This document shows positions 25,578 through 37,887 of a stretch of DNA of 64,000 nt, piece after piece. The stretch comes from Gonium pectorale (Eukaryota; Chlorophyta; Chlorophyceae; Chlamydomonadales; Volvocaceae). The translations under genes and the position numbers were made by a program. The notes beneath the pieces are model-generated. The model ran no database searches. It saw only the letters and a list, made by a program, of their open reading frames with translations, and was not told the DNA's origin. The first letter of the stretch is position 1. Every line of letters starts with the position of its first letter. The DNA lies in the NCBI GenBank assembly GCA_001584585.1, contig LSYV01000022.1, forward strand, positions 723,870 to 787,869, given 5' to 3'.

Positions 25578-25740
25578 TCAAAGCCGGGGGGGCCATGGAC
25601 GAATTGCGAATATTGGGGTGGGGGAGCGGGTTATGGTCCTCATCTCTACCCCGCTTCAGCGCCTGACGCCGAAGAATAGCGTGCCTGGTATCCCAGACAG
25701 CCTGTAGGTAGGCTCCTACCGCAGCTGGCGGGGCCTCCTT
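25578..25740 (-). repeat. Dispersed coding-like repeat, copy 1
   Basis: The minus strand reads AYLQAVWDTRHAIL, then RQALKRGRD. The same peptide recurs at about 45594-45770, and nucleotide similarity continues outside the peptide (GCCGGGG..GCCATG..GAA.TGCGAATA..GGGGTGGGG). Two diverged copies 20 kb apart, each with a remnant reading frame and no surrounding gene, point to a mobile-element fragment. The family is not recognised. Confidence 0.6.
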
Positions 25741-25866
25741 CATAATAGTAATCATGTTACGATGCCTAAAGCCCAAAGCAGTCTCGAATTGGTCGCGGAG
25801 TTGCTCATAGCGAGGGAAGTCAGCACTGGTCTGGGGTTGGGATGGGGGCAAAAAGAGAAATCTGCA

Positions 25867-25886
25867 NNNNNNNNNNNNNNNNNNNN
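25867..25886. other. Assembly gap (20 N)
   Basis: Twenty consecutive Ns. The length is probably a placeholder, so real sequence of unknown size may be missing next to the repeat copy at 25578-25740. Confidence 0.99.
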
Positions 25887-27728
25887 CGTCCCAGCCCCCA
25901 AACCCCCAAAGGGCTTAGCAGTAGAGGCCGTAGAGCCTACTCGAGCCACTCGCATCAGGCCGTCGTGCAAGACGCCCTATTCATATGAAGTGGGCGTCTC
26001 ATCAGTGTGTGTCGACACATGGCTCTAAAGGAATTGTTGAGCACCTCACCGTCAATGCGCGCCGCAAAGCCCGGGCACGCCGTTTCCAGCACTGCAAGCC
26101 GTTGAGCCGCCGGCAGCCCCGCCAGGGCCAGCCTCCACTCTCTCAGTGACTGCGGCGCCGTTGGGTTTCGGGGGGGGGGGGCTCAGATCAAACAGGCGTG
26201 CGACAGCCGTGACCGCTCCGAAGGCATCGTTCCCGAGCTTGCGCTCCACCGTTGGACGGACTTGAATGCGAATGAGGGACCGTTGAACGGGATTACAGTA
26301 CTTTGTACGGCAGCACCCGTACGTGCGGCCGCATCGGCGGGCAACCGCAGCCAGTACAACGGCAGATGGAGGTCAGGCACCCAGGCCTGGCACCAAGGAC
26401 AACCGCAGGTGGGACCTTGACAATTCCATGTACATATTGTAGTAAAGACGACGCTTTCGCACAACACCCTCCTGGCTATAAGTTATTAGCTGCATCCAAG
26501 CTCCACCCCCGGCCCTACAACGTGACCTAGACAGTGCCACTCAAGGGCACTGTGCTCAAGGCCCGTAAGCGTATTGCGCACGCTCTTCAGTACGTTTGGA
26601 TCACGAGGGTACCGTGGTACCCTACGCAGTGGGCACACACCGGCCCAGCAACGGCTGTTTCCGAACAAATCTTAATGCCTGTAAGAGATTCATTGGAATG
26701 AACAATTGCAATTGTATTAACCTGCCCCGACACCCAGCACCCAACACTACCTTCGTCACAACAAACGGTGGCAAGACTTCCTGGAGTGCAATGTTTCCCT
26801 GCTAGTCCCAACTCCGCCGTCGTCAAGTACTATCACACAGCACAAGACGACCACACTGAGCAGAACACGCCCAGATAGCCTTTCAACGGCCAACTCACAG
26901 AGTAAGCACCGCTTCTGTGCAGCGGTCTCATCCGAGGTTGCACCTTCCGGCACCCCTGCTTTGGCCCGCCCCCTACGCACGTGAAGCGCCCAACTTCATT
27001 CGCCTTCGAACAAACTGCAACCACGCTCATTGGGACCCGGCAGACTGCATCACTGCGGGGATGCGGATGTCACGTCAGCAACAGTTCAATTGTAGTGCTT
27101 ACAAACCTCGACATTGCAATGCAGGGCCTGCATGCGTGAAGACTTTGGAAGCCGCAGCAGGAAGCATCTGAAAGGCGCCACTCCAGGAGGCCATGAACGA
27201 AGGGCCCTAAATCATGCGCTCAAGGCGGATAAATATCCAGCAGTTGTAACCCCCACCGAGCGCACACACCCCAGGACACACCGCCAGGGCCCTGAGGGAC
27301 ATTGAAGGCCGAAAACCGGGGTCATCTAGATAGGTGCGATCGAGTTTCGTCCGACAGCTCACACACGGCCCGAGCGCCAAAAATTACACCGCGTCGCCTG
27401 GGGCAGCCGTTGGGCTGTTGGGCTGCTTATTCTGGGGATCACCGCTTGCTGCCGTTGCCTGCGCCTGAGGTGCTAGGGGCGGCGTTGCAGGCGCCGAAGC
27501 CACGTCCGCCGCGGAAGGGGACGGCTTGGCTAAAGCGCCCTCCACTTCGCACCTATGGATCAGCCGGAGGGCAGGGGAGGATGGTGGCGTGCATGCCCCT
27601 TGCACGTCAGGACATTGAGATAGACTGGTGACCTCGAGCAACCTTCAGCAACGTACTAACATGGTAGCGACGAGCAAGCGCACGAGTAGTATGGAAGGAG
27701 CGCCCTGCTGAACGGGATGCATACGGTG

Positions 27729-27733
27729 TTACA
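27729..27733 (-). promoter_or_regulatory. Candidate TGTAA poly(A) signal of the CHASE-PDE gene
   Basis: TTACA on the plus strand is TGTAA on the minus strand, 250 bp beyond the stop codon at 27983. The spacing is typical of volvocine 3'UTRs. Confidence 0.45.
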
Positions 27734-27982
27734 TCGGATCCTAGACATAACGAAGCTACCGAGACGAGAGCTAGGGAGCCGGGGCTCTCATGATTCACGA
27801 CGAACGGCATTGACTCATGCACACCTCATGTTCGCAAAGGCACACCATGGGGAGCGCCATCCCTGGTCAAGTGGTAGGCGCCATGGCACCGGACTGTGCT
27901 TGCCGGTCCCGCCCTCTAACAGCCATCGCATCGCACCCGCACGCAGGATCAGACCCCTTCCCACAACCAGGGAACTGGTATC

Positions 27983-30900
27983 TCACCAGTACTCATAGTT
28001 CGTGACGAAGCAGCGCATCATGGGCGAAGCCCCGGGGAAGGCGCTCACAAAGGCGTTGACCAGCGGGAGGGCGACCACCTTGAAAAAGCCGACCTGCGCG
28101 TGCACAGGGTGGAGTGGCGTCAAGGGACGCACGTCACTGCGTTCTCGTGATCCGGTCCACCTCCCGCCCCGGGTCCTCCCGGTGCATGTGGCAGCCATGG
28201 CGCTCTACAGACTATGCGAAGCTCGCCTTGCACGTCCAAGGTCTTCTCCATCGCATACGCGAACCTGTGCCCCAATGCGAAAAGGCACCAGGACTGCTGC
28301 GCGCTTGGCATGACCAACGCCACCCGCGCTCACGCCTGCGCGCACAAAATGCCCCCCGCCCCGTACCTGGCTCTTGCTCACGCCCTGCTTCTCCCGGTCG
28401 AACAGCGGGCTGATGCTGAGGCCCAGCTGGCGCTCCCGGTCGCCCTGCGGACGGATATCGGCGAGGACAGACTCAGTGAAGCGCGCCAACAACGGTGATG
28501 GGGCGACAGGCACGGAGTCCAAGTCCGCACGCGGGTTTCGGGCGCCCTCTGGTCCCAAACTTCCTGGCAGACACAACACAGCCAGACGTTTTCAGCATGT
28601 CAGCAATGTCTCTGGCGCATGGGACACGTGGACTGCATCGGGTGGGAGCAAAGAACCGGTCATCCTGCAAAAGTCAAAAGGTTTTCGGCTGCGAGGATGG
28701 CCCGTGGCCTTGAGAGCGGGCTAGGACCACATCCGGCGCTCGCTTCCTTTGCAGTACAGCCGTGAGGATCGACGACCAGTCCGCAGAGTACACAAATGGG
28801 CTGTGCACTAATTATGTTCCGGCCCACGGCGGCCTAGCCCGCAGCCGCGGACGGCAAGGTGGGGTTGAAAAGGAAAACGCATACAAGGCAAGGTGGGGAT
28901 GTGAAGGCGCCACACCCGCAACCGCATCCTAACACACGTGCTCACCTGCGCGAAGAACTCCTCCTCCAGCACCGAAAGCCACCTCTTGTGCGTGCGCTGG
29001 TCTGCACCCAGGTGCCCGATGTCGGCGACCTTCAGGGCGACCTGTGAGCAGCAACACCGGCGCGCGTTGGCGGTATGGGCCGCTTAGCATGTGGTTGCGC
29101 ATGGAAGGGTTGCGCATCAAAGCATCAAAGCGCCAGCGTGCGATCCCCGGCCGCCTGTCGCCGGCCTGCGCGCCCAGATGGCCCCTCGACCACGAACAGG
29201 GATGGGGCACAGGGATTGTGCTTCACCTGTTACGCAGCGTCAGCAAACACTACGAGTTTCATACTGCGTGATCGCAGTGGCATTTACGGGCGATGTAGCT
29301 GCCTGAAGCTCATGCTTGCCAGGCTCTTACCCACGACGCAGTCTTTGCGCTCTCCTGCAGTCAGGCCCCCATTCTTCACAACACGAGTACTCTGTCCAAT
29401 GCCCAGTCACTTCATTACCCTTGAGCCCCATCCACCTGCAGGCTGAGTAGCCTCTCTGCGTCGTCGATCGGGACAGGGTCACCCGTGATCGATTGCTCCG
29501 CGGGCGTACCAGAGCTGCGTACCATGCGCGAGGCCCACAGGGAACGGAAGAGGGGGCAGTACTGATCAGACAAGCAAGCCAACAGGTATGTACCGTAGGG
29601 GCAAAACGCTGTGGGCCGGATGCATGTACTGCAGGGCATGTACAAGCGGAGATCGGAATGGGAGGCTTGCCGCGCAAGACAACCGATGCAGGCCATGTGG
29701 CATCACATTAAACACGCGCACCGACAATACTGCCATGCTCGTCCCGCAAAGAGATTGTCGGCCGCGCGGCTGTGTACTACATGCGTCAATTGCCATTGGC
29801 CTGCGGCCACGCACCTGACGTCCCGCGCGAAGTGCCTGCCGCTACTCTCCGGGGTCAGCGGCGACCGCCCGCTCAGCTGCTTCCCGCTGGGGGCGCCCGT
29901 GGAGGAGATCTTGTGAACGGCGGTGAAGTGATTGAGGATGGCGAAGTGCTGCTTCATGTCGGTTGCGAGCACCAGCTCGATGACCTGTGGGTCCGGAGGC
30001 CGTCCCGACTGCATTGGGTCCTCCGCATCCGGGCTGGCTGCAAGCCCCCAGCGCGCAAATCAATGCCAGCAAACACTACGTTGCGTGCGTGCCGCCCCCT
30101 CAAACCCCGACCAGCGATCACACGTTACCAGCCTACACACAAAAGGCCTGCTGCTCGACGTCAGTCCTTCGCGCAAGGCCTTTCGGCACAAGCCATGCAA
30201 GTTCCGATCGAGCCCGCCCGACTGTCTGCAACCACCGCCGCTTTTCAGCCCTACACCATCCGATGACCCAGGGGTGATGGGTCGCACCTGCTTCCTGAAG
30301 GCGTTGCGCTCCGTCCGAGTGAGGCCCGCCAGCGCGTTCACCTCGGGCCGCTCCGCCAACAGCGAAAAGGCGGCCGCGCAGTGGTGGCTCTCCATGGGGC
30401 AGCGGTCGTTGTAGCGGACCGCCAACGGGTGCGAGGTGGCGATGAGGAAGTCGTTCGTGAGGCCGTGGTGGCCGTAGTCATGCACCACCTGGATTGGATA
30501 GGAGTCGATTGGGGTCGCCAGTTGCGGTCGTGGCCGGGACCAGGGTGCATGCACGACTGTCAACATGCAACAAAGCGGCCAGGGCGGCGCATGAGACACG
30601 AGGCCGAGGCGCGCTGTAACGGCCGAGGTAACGCATGTAGAGGTGCCGGCACGAGGCCCAGCTTCCTCGCGTGCAACACGAGAGGTGGGTTTCCGGCTCT
30701 CAGGGTCTTCCCGTGAATGCGATAGCAATTTGGGGCTGATGACCAGGATGCACCGGAACTTGCAACATCGCGCCATTGGCGCCCGAGGAGCAGAAGCCTG
30801 TGATGCGGTTTGCGCCCAATGAAAGGGAGCCCTCAAACCCCGCTCCCGCCGCCAACACGCGCATTGGGCAACCCGGGAACCCATCACGGAGAGCCCCGCA

Positions 30901-33900
30901 GCCCCCGCCCGTACCGCGGCGAAATACGCGGCAAGCAGCCCGAGCGGGTCCAGGTAGTGGGCCGTCATCCGCGCCCCGTGCAACAGCACGTGCAGCGAGC
31001 GCAGCACGTCGGCGGCATGCGTGGCGTTGTGGTACGGGTTCGAGGAGGAGTAGCCCGACTCTAGGGTGCGCAGGAGCCTGCGAGGTGAGGAGGGCGGCGC
31101 ACGCGCTAAGGCCATGGCCTGGTTCCAGCGCAAGAGAACAACGGCAAGCGCCTGGGCCTGGGCGATGCATGGCGCAGGTGGCGCAGACGGCCACTCTGGC
31201 CTACCACCGCAGCGAGCATCCGACCCGCCCAACATGAAGTCCAAACACACTGCCCCGCCAACACGCCCTCATCGTTGCCACTATCGCTGAGAACTTGGCG
31301 CTGCGTTTGTACAGCCTGCGAACGGCATCCGGCAGTACCTGGCGACGACAAAAGGAACACCTGTCGCTCCCCTTCACAACGCCGACGCCCTGTCCCGCAC
31401 CTCGCGAGCGTGAGTGGCTCTATGCGGAACCGCTCCATCAGGCCCGCTCGCTGTATGAGATAGTAGCCCAGTACCGAAAGCGCGTGGCCGCCGCTGGCCT
31501 CCTGCAGCGCCCACGTGTCGAACTGCCAGCTGTCCACCTGCGCCAGCAGCCGCTCCACCTGCAGGAGCACGGAGCGCGCACAAAGCGGGGACGTCATGAT
31601 GCCAGACGCGCCATGCGACTGGGGGAGCGCCCGACCCACGGGTCGGGGCCATTGCCAACGCGTCAGGACCGGTTTAGATTAAGGCCAATCAAAAACAATC
31701 AGTGCGATGCGGGCATCCCGTGTCGCATGAAGAGCTCTCCACGCGCGCACGCCGACCGCGCGCGCGAATACGGAACTTGCGACATGTTCAAACCCCGAAG
31801 ACGCCCCGCAGAACTCCCCACGCACCTCGTCGACCATAGCCCGCGGCGGTGGCATGTACATGGAGTGCTGCATCGACGCCAGCGCCTCGGGGCAGGGCGA
31901 CCCCAATATACTGCGGCTGCCTCCCTCCCCGTGCGCCGGCATAAGCGTGCCGGCTGCAGCGGCCGGAAGGGCCGCGTCGCCCGCCGCGTAGGGCCCGGGC
32001 AAGCCGTGGTCGCCAGGAACAGGCCCCGCGCTGCGCCGGCGCGGGGCGAAGCGGCGCCGTGGCAGCGGTGAGTATGGTCCGCGGCCGGACCTGCCACTGA
32101 CCTCCGGGCCTTGCAGCTCGCCCATCGCGCCGCACCGTGCCTGCACCCGCAGTGCCATGTGCGGGCCGCCACCGCCGCCTCCCAGCAAGCTGCTCGCCGC
32201 TTCCGCGGCGGCAGTGCCGTTGGTGGGCGGCAGCACCACCACGCAGCGGGACAGCGACTGGGCGCTGCCCAGGACGCCGTCGGCGGGGCCCATGTTGCTC
32301 GTTCCTACCCGCAGGAACACCCCCGAGCCCGAGAACCGCGGCGTGCCGGCGGAGGGCTGCCGCTGCAGGGTGCTCAGCGTGCCGTGGGACCTCGCCGACG
32401 CGGCCTCCGCCGCCAGGCTGCTCGCGTCCTCGTTGGCGCACGAGGCGGGCGTGAGCATGCCCGACCCGGCCACTGCGTCGTCGTCCGCGCTCAGCGGCAC
32501 GACCTGGCGGCGCGCCGAGGCAGCGGTGGCCACCGCCTGCTCCGCCTCCATGTCAGCCACGATGATGTAGGCCAGAGCGCCCGGCAGCGACTGGCACTCC
32601 TCTCGCAGCTGCAGTTCCCGCTGCCTTGACGCCGAGGCGGGGCAGTCGGACAACTGGCTCGGCATGCGGCCACTGACGGACGCCCGCAGCGAGCGAGCGG
32701 CGTTGCTGGTCGCCGTCGCGAGGCCGATGCCGACCTCGGGCCAGCTCTTGCCGCCCATCGTGTCGGTGGTGCCCAGCTGGCGCATGAGCGCGCTGGCGAC
32801 GTCGTTCTGGGCAGCGCCGGCAGGGGCACGCGGGAGGCAGGAGGCAACTTGTGGCCTTGTTTGGTGCGACGTGTTGTGGAAAGGAACACAACAAGTGTGG
32901 TAAAGTGAAGTCGTTGCGGACACCACCCAGCCCAAAAGTCCCATGGCTTCCGGACGCTTCGGCTCTCGTCGCATGCTGCTGGAAGTGCTTGCAACTGTCC
33001 TTCCCTTCCCTTCTCCCCCATTCTGCAAACTCCTTCTCCACCTGGCAGCACAGTATCGTGCCCCTCGACTAGCCCCACCTTCAAGCTTGCAGGCTATGCG
33101 TTCCCCGTCTCTCCCCTGTGTCGCCTCTAGCTGCGCCCTCTTGGCCCAGGCCCAGTCAAATGTCGAATCCCCACCATCCAAGGGACGGTGCGCAAGACGC
33201 GGTCGCACTCCCATGTCGGTATCCAGATCCAGGACCGCTCAAGGGCCCCTCTCCGCCCCCTGCGACCCCGCAGAGCCCGGGCTCACATCTAGTTGCGCGT
33301 CCTTGATGCGGTCATTGATGTCGAGCGGCTTATACACGTCCATGTGCTGCAGCAGCACGGTACGCAGCAGCACCACATCGCGCAGATCGGGCGCCTGGCC
33401 CGCCAGCAGGCGGCCGAGCAGAGCCATCAGCAGGTCGGCGGGGCTCTCTGCGGGGCGAGGCGTGGGGCGGGGAGGTGCCGGGCGAGGGATTGAGAGTCTA
33501 GGAGACCGCATGATAAATGGCAGAGCCCAGGGCGTTCAAGACGCCGCGGCCACGCAACTGTGCGGGCCGCGAGGACGGCCGGAGGCCAACGATGCATGGA
33601 GCAGGGGGCGGCGCCTTCCTGCGGCTGGAGTGGTCCTCTGAGCGTGCGGTCGGGAGCGTGTTTGTGGCTGGCGCGGTAGTGGCGAAAGTCGCTGCGCGCA
33701 CCCGAGTGGAAGTGCCTGGGTCCCAGAGAGCTGGCCTTCTCGTTGCGGAGGTCCCGGATCAGCTCCCGCGGCAGCAGCGCCGCCAGCAGCATCTGGTTCT
33801 GGCGCCTGCGGGGGTGAAGGTTGTACATGTGGAACAAGTTATATGTAGCGGTGAGGGGGATGCGGAAGAAGGCAAGACACAGCTACACAAGGTCCTGCAA

Positions 33901-36424
33901 GGCACGGTACAAAAAGGCACCGGAAGGCATGCGCTCCAGAACCGCAGCATCGCGTTACCGCGCCCTGCTGCACGCTAGATTTACAGTGTGCCCTTTCCTA
34001 CCGCTGGGAAGCGCAACCCGGCCCGCACCTTGATACCAGGATCGCGAACAGCATCATGGAAGCCGCCAGCGACAGCAGGATGACAGCCGCCACCAGGCCG
34101 CCGTACCAGGCGGGGAACCAGCCGTCACGGGGACCCACCACGAGGATCCACTGCCGAGGGTGGTTGGGCAGCAGGCGGATTTGCAGTTAGGCGAACGACC
34201 TGGTGTCCAGCAGCAATTCCCTGAGTCCGCATTGAACCGTGGAGGCCTGCCTCCCTTCACGGCTCCGTAGGAATGGAGGGAGCCAGCACGAAGGCAGCAG
34301 AATCCGAGTGCGGGCTTGGGTTTACGGTCAGAATGCAAGCCAAGAATCGCCTGAGCAAACATACGCGCGTGTCACGTTCTGTTCTCCCTATGAGCTCGCG
34401 CAACTAGTGCCGCTAACCTATGCCTGCTATCTTGACACACTCGAGAACATGACACACTATAGTAAGAAAACGGAGCGGCCGGAGCGCCTGTGACGGCGCT
34501 TCCCATCTGGAAAGACACAGCGGCCTCAAGACTGGTAGCACGGATGAACGGCACAGTGCAGTCCAACAGCCTGTCTCCGCCACGCTGGGAGACATACAGC
34601 ACCGGCGCAAGAGCAAGCCGAAACGCAGCGAGCAGCGCGCTTCGGCAGCAGCGCGGCCTCACCTCGACGTCCGTAACGTGCAGCGCGGCCTCTACTCCAT
34701 CGCTGGGCATCACCGCACTTGACGCGACCACGGTGGGTCCGTCCTTCCCCGCGACGCGGGGCGCTATCAAGGCGTAGCGAAAGCCGCGCTCCTCCAGGAA
34801 GCGCATGGGCGACAGGCCCGCGCTGCTCACAGGCACGCCCTGCGCGTCCAGAAAGATCGTGCCGGAGGCCTGCACTCGGACGGGATCAGGGGCGTGTCAG
34901 GAAGCAGCACACGGATACGGCGAGCGCCATTCAAGCCAAGACTCATGCCCACGGCCTGAGGACCAGGATCGGGAAGCAGCAACAGCCGAAAGGCAACAGC
35001 CGAAAGACAGCGGTCCGGTACGCTGCGAGGACACGCACTTTGATGGGCTCGCTCTTGCCATTCTTGCCAGGCAGGTGCCAAGATGCAGGTAAGCAGGAAG
35101 ATGGCTGGCGGCGGTGCAGCATGCAATCCTTTTTGAAATGTGATGGGTGCTCAGTTTTGCACGGCCTCGGCGCGCTTACGTTCAAGCCATTTATGCACGT
35201 CTCTACCCGCCGCAAGCACCAGCAGCGAGGTATACGGAAGGGTTTGCCGGCTGGGTCGCTAGGCCGTTTACATGTGCTGTGCGACCTTACTAGGTTTACG
35301 GAGCTTGCAGCACAACGTGTGACTTACAAAGCCCCAGAACATGGTGCCGGATGTGGCGTTGTAGCCGCACTGAGCGCCGCATACGACGTTGGGCTGGTCC
35401 GGGCGGCCGAATGACTCCTGGGGACCTTCGGCCCGGACGAAGATGGCCTGCCGTACCACCAGGACCCCTGTGATGTTGCTGCCCTCCGGCGGCGGGAGGG
35501 GTCCGTCTATGGACAGATCCGGAGCCTCCAAGCTCCGATTCAGCGAAGCCCTTATGTACGCGTCCGGCACTGCGAGGTGAGCAGTTGCACATATTCAGTC
35601 CACTAGACAAACGACGTTGCCTGTCCAGCTCGTTTAAGCGTCTGCTTGCATTTGTGAATCAAGCACACGTCGTTGGAGTCTTGGCACACAAGGCAAAGGC
35701 CGTATCCTCGCCCTACTGACACTGAGCGCGATACCACGGCTTTCCATTCACCTGCAAACACGTCCAGCCCTATTATATACTCGTCTCCTTTCGGGTAGAC
35801 CAGTCGGATGACGCCGGATGGACTCAGCTGCAGGGCTTGGCCCGGAGCCTGCAGGCAGGGGCCGGATAACGGGGCTTGGCACTCCAGCCTTGCAAAGCCA
35901 GAGGAGCTATCAGCCTTGTCAGCAACATCCCCGCAGCGCTGGGCATCTGTAGCATACTTGGGCAGCATTAGCGAGACACTATGGGCGTACCACTGAGGCC
36001 AGGATTGGAGCGACGGTTTGAAACAGGCTGCTGAGGTTCCCGAAATGAGGGACGAGCTGAACTAGCGCCGTCAAGGCCTGTACGGGTGCCAACGCTCTTC
36101 TCAATTGCTCCTGGTAGGCAGCGGCAGCGTCCGAAGCCATAGACTGAGCCTTCGCCTGCGATCAAAGGAGTCAGTTTTCGGCGACGGCCCCAGGTCTGAG
36201 GCAGGCATCCACAAGACGCGGTTGCTGCAACCCAACGTACCGTCGTACCGCGACACCAAACCCACACGCCCACGCACACTGACCTTGGAGCTGTCTGCGA
36301 TTTCTTGCACTCCTCGTGTCACCGCCCATACCCCAATACCGCAGAGCACCATGAAGGTGAGCAGGGGGACATACAGGGTCGACGGGTGCGCGACGATGAC
36401 AGAGCGGAGGCCCTGCACAAACAT
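27983..36424 (-). CDS. Membrane receptor: CHASE-like domain fused to cyclic-nucleotide phosphodiesterase
   Basis: About 1105 residues from exons 36424-36284, 36155-35991, 35848-35752, 35569-35328, 34869-34663, 34150-34029, 33805-33702, 33447-33287, 32806-31826, 31558-31401, 31077-30915, 30488-30288, 29984-29820, 29561-29436, 29041-28946, 28444-28367, 28093-27983. Order: membrane helix (residues 17-36, LYVPLLTFMVLCGIGVWAV); extracellular CHASE-like domain (about 40-295; LQLSPSGVIRLVYPKGDEY, TMFWGF, LEERGFRYAL); second helix (about 299-321); helical linker with LLAALLPRELIRDLR, common ahead of algal cyclases; a long Ala/Ser/Gly-rich insert; class I PDE domain (about 745-1105) with YHNATHAADV, VVHDYGHHGLTNDFL, HPLAVRYND, ADIGH, EEFFAQGDRE and KSQVGF. 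The metal-binding His/Asp set appears complete. It should hydrolyse cAMP or cGMP under control of an external ligand. The 29984/29561 junction could instead use 29815 and 29628; exons upstream of 36424 are possible. Confidence 0.9.
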
Positions 36425-37887
36425 AACGAGTGGTGAAGTGGGACCGTTCCGGGCTCAGGACTCCTTGGCGGAGCGTCGCTATCATTCCGTCACGGGCGAC
36501 CCGCGCAGGGCATTCTCCTGGATACTTCGTCGGCAACTGGACAGTTTGTTATCAGCGGGCAGCTCTTGCCTGCAGTCGAGCCCTCGCTCTTGCACCGGGC
36601 CTCGGCCGCCCCTCGGTGTCATTGTCATCCAAATTCCCTTGATAACAGCAAGCTGCACAACGCAGCACATTCATCCTGAACACAGTTGCGGGCTCAACGC
36701 TGATATTGTACTGTGCGAACAGATTACTCTAGGAAATGAGTGCCATGGTGCCAAGTCCTAATGTCTTGTGTCCGAGAGGTGCTGGCTTGTATTCCAGGCA
36801 ATACAAAGAAACGCATCTGCGAGGACGCCAAGTTCTACACTTTCGTCAAGAACCGTTACGAGAGCAGCTTCAACAAGCAATTATGTCACGCACGCTTCCA
36901 AAGGTGCTTTCCCAACCTCCGTATTGCCGTACGGCGTGGTCTTTGCACTCCTATTCATAATCCATTCATCCATGCGCAGAGCTGGTGTGGTCCGATGTCG
37001 TCCGTCGGAACAATCCTGACACTCCTTGCTCAGCTTCAGCTGTAGGTTTGCACCGCTCGCTTTGCGCTCCCAGCGTTACGACTCTGCGCTCCTTCAATTT
37101 ATCGGTTTCCTGGGCGGCTATTGCCTTCCCGGGCTGTTGCTGTCCGATGGCTTGGTCATCCTACAAGTTGTTTCACTCAAGTTTGATACAGAAGCCGGTG
37201 ATTAAGATAATTGCCCCACGCCAATGGCCGCTAGGGCTACGAACAGGCTCCGGTCTCCCGCCTCCTCGTGCTGGGACATATATGAGAAATTATGTGCAAG
37301 CTTGACGTCCAAGATTACAAAAGGCCGACTGTCCGGTTAGATTTTGCGATTTTGCGATTTTGTTACAAGCTCACGCGGCTCGTATTTGATCCGTACGAGC
37401 CAGAAGGCTCAAGGATCGCGAGCTCAGAACAGTAGCAAGAAAAAGAAAGATACCAAAAGCAAAGCAGTTTCTCACAGCGAGACTCTGCGCTTCCAAATGT
37501 CCGCCAGCACTTTCGCCAGCACGTCTTGCTCTGCCATGCCCATAACAGTTCACATATGCGCATCGCGGTCGATACCGCATCCCCAAATTGGCGCACGGAG
37601 GTCTTCGTACTCCGGACACTCCATCAACACATGCTTTTCATCTTCCACCTCTCCCACCGTCACGCCATGCTCGTTTAGAGCCCATGCGCAGATGATGGTG
37701 TAGTACGCTGTACTGTACTGTGCGAATCCGACATCCACATCCACACAACCATACGACCAACCGAAGCTCGACCTTGCGTACGAGGTGCGGGGCTGCGGAG
37801 CCCCATGCGCTTGGTGCCGCAGGGCGCCGCGGGTTTGCCGGCACCTCGCCCATTACACTAGTAACCCGCAGCTCCCCTGCTGCAGCA
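36425..37887. other. Interval between PDE receptor and S28 peptidase genes
   Basis: This should contain the promoter of the phosphodiesterase gene (right-to-left) and the 3'UTR of the peptidase gene. A TTACA (minus-strand TGTAA) occurs at 37853-37857, very near the peptidase stop, and another at 37363-37367. A LINE relic occupies 37472-37744. On the plus strand 36810-36930 reads an open Lys/Arg/Phe-rich peptide that I cannot assign. Confidence 0.4.
37472..37744 (-). mobile_element. LINE-like retrotransposon relic (ORF2 C-terminal tail)
   Basis: The minus strand encodes EDEKHVLMECPEYEDLR, the signature of the C-terminal Cys/His region of non-LTR reverse-transcriptase ORFs. It is followed, after a frameshift near 37555, by QDVLAKVLADIWKRRVSL and a stop at 37474-37472. 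The upstream part of the ORF is missing, so this is a 5'-truncated, frameshifted copy, as is usual for dead LINEs. It sits just beyond the 3' end of the S28 peptidase gene. Confidence 0.65.

Larger units (their letters stand above)
22712..27982. other. Gene-poor 5.3-kb region with an assembly gap
   Basis: No gene could be built here. The left end holds the kinase 3'UTR. 25578-25740 is one copy of a dispersed coding-like repeat (listed separately), and 25867-25886 are Ns. Around 25546-25570 there is a short GGTTACA tandem. The stretch 27384-27822 has open, Ala/Pro-rich minus-strand reading without recognisable similarity. The right end includes the 3'UTR of the phosphodiesterase gene. Together this suggests decayed mobile DNA between two genes. 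Confidence 0.4.

Noticed and set aside
34943..35126. Extra exon (NGKSEPIK region) between the two CHASE exons
   Set aside because: Direct joining of the exon ending at 35328 to that starting at 34869 is in phase and gives a continuous CHASE-like segment, FWGFASGTIFLDAQG. The extra exon would interrupt it.
36736..37045. Plus-strand open frame rich in Lys/Arg/Phe as a separate gene
   Set aside because: It has no splice partners, no recognisable family and sits in the promoter side of the PDE gene. Kept only as a remark in the intergenic entry.
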